A DNA stretch of 64,000 nt from positions 62,001 to 126,000 of the forward strand of contig JAYPBC010000001.1 in the NCBI GenBank assembly GCA_038124025.1, read 5' to 3'. The notes below the pieces were generated by a model, which was given only the letters and a program-made list of their open reading frames with translations, searched no databases and was not told the DNA's origin. Both the position numbers and the translations under genes were made by a program. Positions within the stretch are counted from its first letter, which is position 1. Each line of letters opens with the position of its first letter. This document shows positions 60,812 to 64,000 of this stretch, in pieces. The stretch is from UBA1275 sp038124025. Lineage in GTDB: Bacteria > Bacteroidota > Rhodothermia > Balneolales > Balneolaceae.

Positions 60812-63223
60812 ATGAAATTATCTTATAACTGGTTAAAAGAATACGTACCCTTACCCGATAAGGTCCAAGAAACTGCCGATACCTTAACGTTGATTGGACT
60901 TGAAGAGGAGGAAACCAAGCATATAGGTACATCCTTAGATCAGATTATTGCGGGTGAAATACGTTCGGTTAGTCCACACCCTAATGCCGATCGGCTTTCA
61001 ATTTGTACCGTATTTGACGGGGAGAAAGAATTACAAATTGTTTGCGGGGCAGAGAATGTAGCAAAAGGACAAAAGGTACCAGTAGCGCCTGTTAATTCTA
61101 CCCTTCCCATTCAAGATGACGAAGGTAGACCCATCAAAATAAAAAAATCGAAACTACGAGGCGTTGTTTCCGAAGGTATGATTTGTGCCGAAGATGAACT
61201 GGGAATTTCCGACGATCATGCAGGGATTATGGTACTTCCCTCAAATACGCAGCCAGGGGTGCCATTAAGTCAACTTATTAGCAGTTATCAGGATAGTGTA
61301 ATTGAAATCGCAATAACACCTAATCGCCCAGACGCAACTTCGCATATAGGGGTTGCTAGAGATCTATCGGCAAAATGGGGAGTTCCACTTAGCGTACCAA
61401 ACATAGCAGTACCTGAACAAGTAGCGAGCCAAGGTACAAACTTTACTATATCGATTGAAGATCCTGAGAAATGCAGCCGGTATGTGGGCGTTGTAATGGA
61501 AAACATACAAGTATCTCCTTCCCCAGCTTGGCTGAAAAATAGATTAGAAGCCATTGGGCTTCGTTCGATAAATAATATTGTCGATGTTACAAATTATGTT
61601 ATGTATGAATGGGGACAGCCATTACATGCATTTGATGCAGACAATTTACAAGGATCTTCCATACACGTTACGAGCTTTGAAGAAACCCGAGAGTTTACCA
61701 CCTTAGATGGGGTTACAAGAAAAGTACCCAGTGGAAGTTTGTTTATATGCGATGATGAACAGGCGGTTGCTATTGCTGGTGTTATGGGGGGTGAAAACTC
61801 TGAGGTTAGCGATTCCACCACTACGATTGTACTAGAAAGTGCCTATTTCGATCCAAGTACTATCAGAAAATGCTCAAAACAACTCAGCTTACAAACCGAT
61901 GCATCATACAGATTTGAACGCGGCATAGATTCCAACAATCAACTCACTGCAGCTTATAGAGCAGCTGAACTAATCTCAGAAATGGTACCTGATGCTCGTG
62001 TCACGGAAACTATTGACCAGCATCCACTTCCGAAGCAACCTTTAGAGTTGAGCTTACGGGTTTCTCGAGTACATCAAATTTTAGGAGTAGAAATTGGTGA
62101 AGAATGGATATTAGATCATTTGAACAAGCTAGAAATCACAAGTAAACCTAGTGGTCCTGGAATGATCAAGTGTCAAATTCCTAGTTTTAGACCCGATATT
62201 GAACGTGAAATAGATTTAGTTGAAGAAATTGGTAGACTATACGACTATAACAACATCCCGTCACCAACCGGTGGTATTCAGCTATCCTCAAGACCATTCT
62301 CAGATTGGGAATTAGACAAACAAAAAATCATTCAGACGCTAGTTGGTCTTGGTTTTAATGAGATCTATTCCAATTCGCTCATTTCAGAAGCAGAAGCCAC
62401 ACAATTTGGTAATCTTGAACAAATGGTTTCCACCTTAAATCCACTGACCAAAGATATGACCACACTCCGTCCATCTTTGCTTCCAGGATTCTTAAAGGCA
62501 AGTTCGTACAATAAAAATCGTAACGCTAAGGGTGTACGGTTCTTCGAAATGGGCAATGTATTTTTTAGTGATGAACAAGGGAACTATCATAAGGGAATCG
62601 GTGAGCAAACGCATATGCTCATGGGGGTAGCAGGACAAAAGCAAGAGGATCACTGGCTAAATCCATCTGCAGAATATACCTTCATGGATTTGAAGGCATC
62701 CATCCAGTCGCTTTGGAGCTCTTTAGGCCTAGTCCATAGAATTAAAGAAAAACTAGATGGACAAAATCGTCTTCAATATTTTATCGAAAAAGATCTAATT
62801 GGCAGCCTTTCAAAGGTAAATGAAACAGTTCGAACCATTTATGAATTAGATGAAGCCGTTTATTTTGCAGAGTTCAACGTTCAATTAATTCACAAAGCCC
62901 TTCGTAAAGTTGGAGAAGCTAGTTTCTCAAAAATACCCAAATTCCCTGGTATCGAATACGATATTGCATTGATCATGGACAGGGAAATTGCAGCCGGTAC
63001 CATTCAGGCTGACATAGGTCGGCTAGCAACAAAGCTTCTTAGCAAAATAAGTATTTTCGATGTGTATGAAGGCAAAAATATACCCGAAAACAAGAAGAGT
63101 ATTGCTTTTCGGTTAGTTTTTATAGATCCAAATAAAACACTAAATCTCAGTGATATAGAGCCGTTAATTGATAAAGTTGTAAGATCATTAAATAAGAAGT
63201 ATAATATAGAGTTACGATCTTAA
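60812..63223 (+). CDS. pheT: Phenylalanyl-tRNA synthetase beta subunit
   Basis: Large PheRS subunit of 803 aa. Domain order is B1/tRNA-binding (HPNADRLSICTVFDGEKELQ near 52, given in part as HPNADRLSICTV), B3/B4 editing domain (NIVDVTNYVMYEWGQPLHAFDAD, in part), B5, and the C-terminal ferredoxin-fold anticodon-binding domain (FPGIEYDIALIMDREI). Editing of Tyr-tRNA(Phe) resides in B3/B4. It follows pheS by 56 bases. Confidence 0.96.
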   Translation: MKLSYNWLKEYVPLPDKVQETADTLTLIGLEEEETKHIGTSLDQIIAGEIRSVSPHPNADRLSICTVFDGEKELQIVCGAENVAKGQKVPVAPVNSTLPIQDDEGRPIKIKKSKLRGVVSEGMICAEDELGISDDHAGIMVLPSNTQPGVPLSQLISSYQDSVIEIAITPNRPDATSHIGVARDLSAKWGVPLSVPNIAVPEQVASQGTNFTISIEDPEKCSRYVGVVMENIQVSPSPAWLKNRLEAIGLRSINNIVDVTNYVMYEWGQPLHAFDADNLQGSSIHVTSFEETREFTTLDGVTRKVPSGSLFICDDEQAVAIAGVMGGENSEVSDSTTTIVLESAYFDPSTIRKCSKQLSLQTDASYRFERGIDSNNQLTAAYRAAELISEMVPDARVTETIDQHPLPKQPLELSLRVSRVHQILGVEIGEEWILDHLNKLEITSKPSGPGMIKCQIPSFRPDIEREIDLVEEIGRLYDYNNIPSPTGGIQLSSRPFSDWELDKQKIIQTLVGLGFNEIYSNSLISEAEATQFGNLEQMVSTLNPLTKDMTTLRPSLLPGFLKASSYNKNRNAKGVRFFEMGNVFFSDEQGNYHKGIGEQTHMLMGVAGQKQEDHWLNPSAEYTFMDLKASIQSLWSSLGLVHRIKEKLDGQNRLQYFIEKDLIGSLSKVNETVRTIYELDEAVYFAEFNVQLIHKALRKVGEASFSKIPKFPGIEYDIALIMDREIAAGTIQADIGRLATKLLSKISIFDVYEGKNIPENKKSIAFRLVFIDPNKTLNLSDIEPLIDKVVRSLNKKYNIELRS

Positions 63224-63227
63224 TTTT

Positions 63228-63479
63228 ATGAACGCCGCTTCAGAACATACAGAACGCTTTAAAGAACTTTTAGAAGAAGTCTCAACCGAGGTGCAATTGC
63301 TAAAAAAACAGCTTAAAGAAGCAAAAAAAGAACAGCTGCATCTCATCAATAAACTAGAGGAAGAACGAAGTAAGCAAACAGATATATTTTCAGCCATAAG
63401 TGAGTCTGAGCGCTTAGCAATGCGGCAGAAAATTACTGCTATGATTCATAAAATTGACCGTCATTTGGAAGGGAATTAA
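63228..63479 (+). CDS. Small coiled-coil protein between pheT and zapA (ZapB-like candidate)
   Basis: An 83-aa protein that is almost entirely coiled coil: EVQLLKKQLKEAKKEQLHLINKLEEE (about 21-46) with a leucine heptad. No known motif is present. It begins five bases after pheT and precedes zapA by 18 bases, so it could be a partner in Z-ring organisation (as ZapB is). The function is inferred from size and position only. Confidence 0.7.
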   Translation: MNAASEHTERFKELLEEVSTEVQLLKKQLKEAKKEQLHLINKLEEERSKQTDIFSAISESERLAMRQKITAMIHKIDRHLEGN

Positions 63480-63497
63480 TAGGTTGGATGGACCATT

Positions 63498-63791
63498 TTG
63501 AAATCACTTAAAGTCTCCATACTAGGTAAGCAGTACCCACTCATGGTTGAAGACCATGAAGAGGAAAATATGCTTAAAATTTGCCGATATGTTGATGAAA
63601 AATTCCAAGAATATCGCCAACAATTAATTAAACAACCCGAATCTACGGTTATGGTTCTTGCCGCCTTAAGTATTGCAGAAGAATTGTTTGAATTACGACA
63701 ACAACTCTCCGATTCAGAAAAGAATGAGACGGTTATGATGAAAAGAGTGAATTCAAAGATTGAGCAACTTCTTGAAGATATTAGAGGTTAA
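63498..63791 (+). CDS. zapA: Cell division protein ZapA
   Basis: FtsZ-bundling protein of 97 aa. The N-terminal domain has LKVSILGKQYPLMVEDHEEE and MLKICRYVDEKF (about 27-38), and a C-terminal coiled coil (about 65-95) mediates dimerisation. The start is TTG at 63498, preceded by a purine-rich GGATGGA at seven bases; the ATG at 63488 is out of frame. Confidence 0.87.
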   Translation: MKSLKVSILGKQYPLMVEDHEEENMLKICRYVDEKFQEYRQQLIKQPESTVMVLAALSIAEELFELRQQLSDSEKNETVMMKRVNSKIEQLLEDIRG

Positions 63792-63794
63792 CAC

Positions 63795-64000
63795 GTGCCA
63801 ACTACTCTTACCACCCTATTTATTGGAGACATTGTAGGAGAAGAAGGTTTAGGTGTAGTTCGTAGCTTTTTGCCCTCTCTTATTCAAAAGCATAAGGCTG
63901 ATTTTGTTATTGCGAATGGCGAAAACTCCCACGAAGGCCATGGGATAAATGACGCTATTATCAAAGAATTGTTGAGTTTAGGTGTACATGTAATTACAGG
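63795..64000 (+). CDS. YmdB-like metallophosphoesterase (TIGR00282), N-terminal fragment
   Basis: The first 68 residues of a calcineurin-like phosphodiesterase, cut by the window edge. TLFIGDIVGEEGL supplies the first metal Asp (GDI). FVIANGENSHEGHGIN contains the N-x-E-N signature of YmdB, which hydrolyses 2',3'-cyclic nucleotides. The start is GTG at 63795, with AGAGG seven bases upstream. zapA ends four bases earlier. Confidence 0.88.
   Translation, partial: MPTTLTTLFIGDIVGEEGLGVVRSFLPSLIQKHKADFVIANGENSHEGHGINDAIIKELLSLGVHVIT

Noticed and set aside
1..64000. CRISPR array, insertion sequence, toxin-antitoxin or defence island
   Set aside because: No spaced direct repeats, transposase motifs or defence genes were seen; gene content is housekeeping.

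Overview
This window is an AT-rich, gene-dense bacterial chromosome segment with about 63 protein genes, two tRNA genes and almost no long gaps. It has no rRNA, CRISPR array, insertion sequence or prophage. The gene set points to the Bacteroidota/Rhodothermota/Balneolota side of the FCB group. The clues are a GWxTD-domain protein, a DUF2795-type acidic protein, a BamA/TamA-like outer-membrane protein, a TonB receptor with an N-terminal carboxypeptidase-regulatory domain, a monomeric NADP-isocitrate dehydrogenase, and RecBC-type (not AddAB) recombination genes. A set of genes for salinixanthin-like carotenoid glycoside esters favours a Balneola/Salinibacter-type relative. This placement is inference from gene content, not from a phylogeny.

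Layout. 1-4142 (minus): recB (cut by the edge) and recC. 4236-6144: thioesterase, unknown gene and galE, then tRNA-Leu(CAA). 6385-10377: DUF2892 protein, O-methyltransferase, and a carotenoid-tailoring group (acyltransferase, CrtC hydratase, family-2 glycosyltransferase). 10411-15197: Xer recombinase, ribosome hibernation factor, HPr kinase, M23 and M28 peptidases. 15294-20577: TrmH, Tat-exported TIM-barrel lipoprotein, MtaB, a degenerate uracil-DNA-glycosylase-like protein, DnaB. 20582-25122 (minus): queuosine-tRNA glycosyltransferase, MutL, small membrane protein, a soluble two-component pair. 25292-32634 (plus): Icd, GWxTD protein, PdxA, methyltransferase, FtsE, QueG. 32628-36772 (minus): tatA-gatA-prmA-ppx-ECF sigma. 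36926-44197 (plus): DUF2795, BamA/TamA-like, cNMP-binding protein, RlmD, TonB receptor. 44210-53784: THUMP-like methyltransferase, CrtI/CrtD desaturase, phosphodiesterase, glycosyltransferase, deoC with two ALDH genes, SPOR lipoprotein, TVP38 protein. 53859-56088 (minus): nusB, phosphatase, ychF. 56251-64000 (plus): tRNA-Val(GAC), then the translation operon thrS-infC-rpmI-rplT-pheS-pheT, a coiled-coil gene, zapA and the start of a YmdB-like gene.

Most genes are housekeeping: repair, tRNA and rRNA modification, translation, envelope and vitamin B6. I did not find an obviously new multi-gene defence or mobile system. The most interesting items are subtler. infC appears to start at ATC behind a good ribosome binding site. 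mutL has lost the endonuclease signature residues. An intact ALDH gene is followed two bases later by a short ALDH lacking the catalytic residues, like a split ALDH16. A gene overlapping mtaB looks like a degenerate uracil-DNA glycosylase. Two queuosine genes (queG and a Q-tRNA glycosyltransferase) occur in the window. Four genes would together tail a carotenoid with a hydroxyl, a double bond, a sugar and a fatty acid. Many starts are GTG or TTG where no ATG alternative exists.
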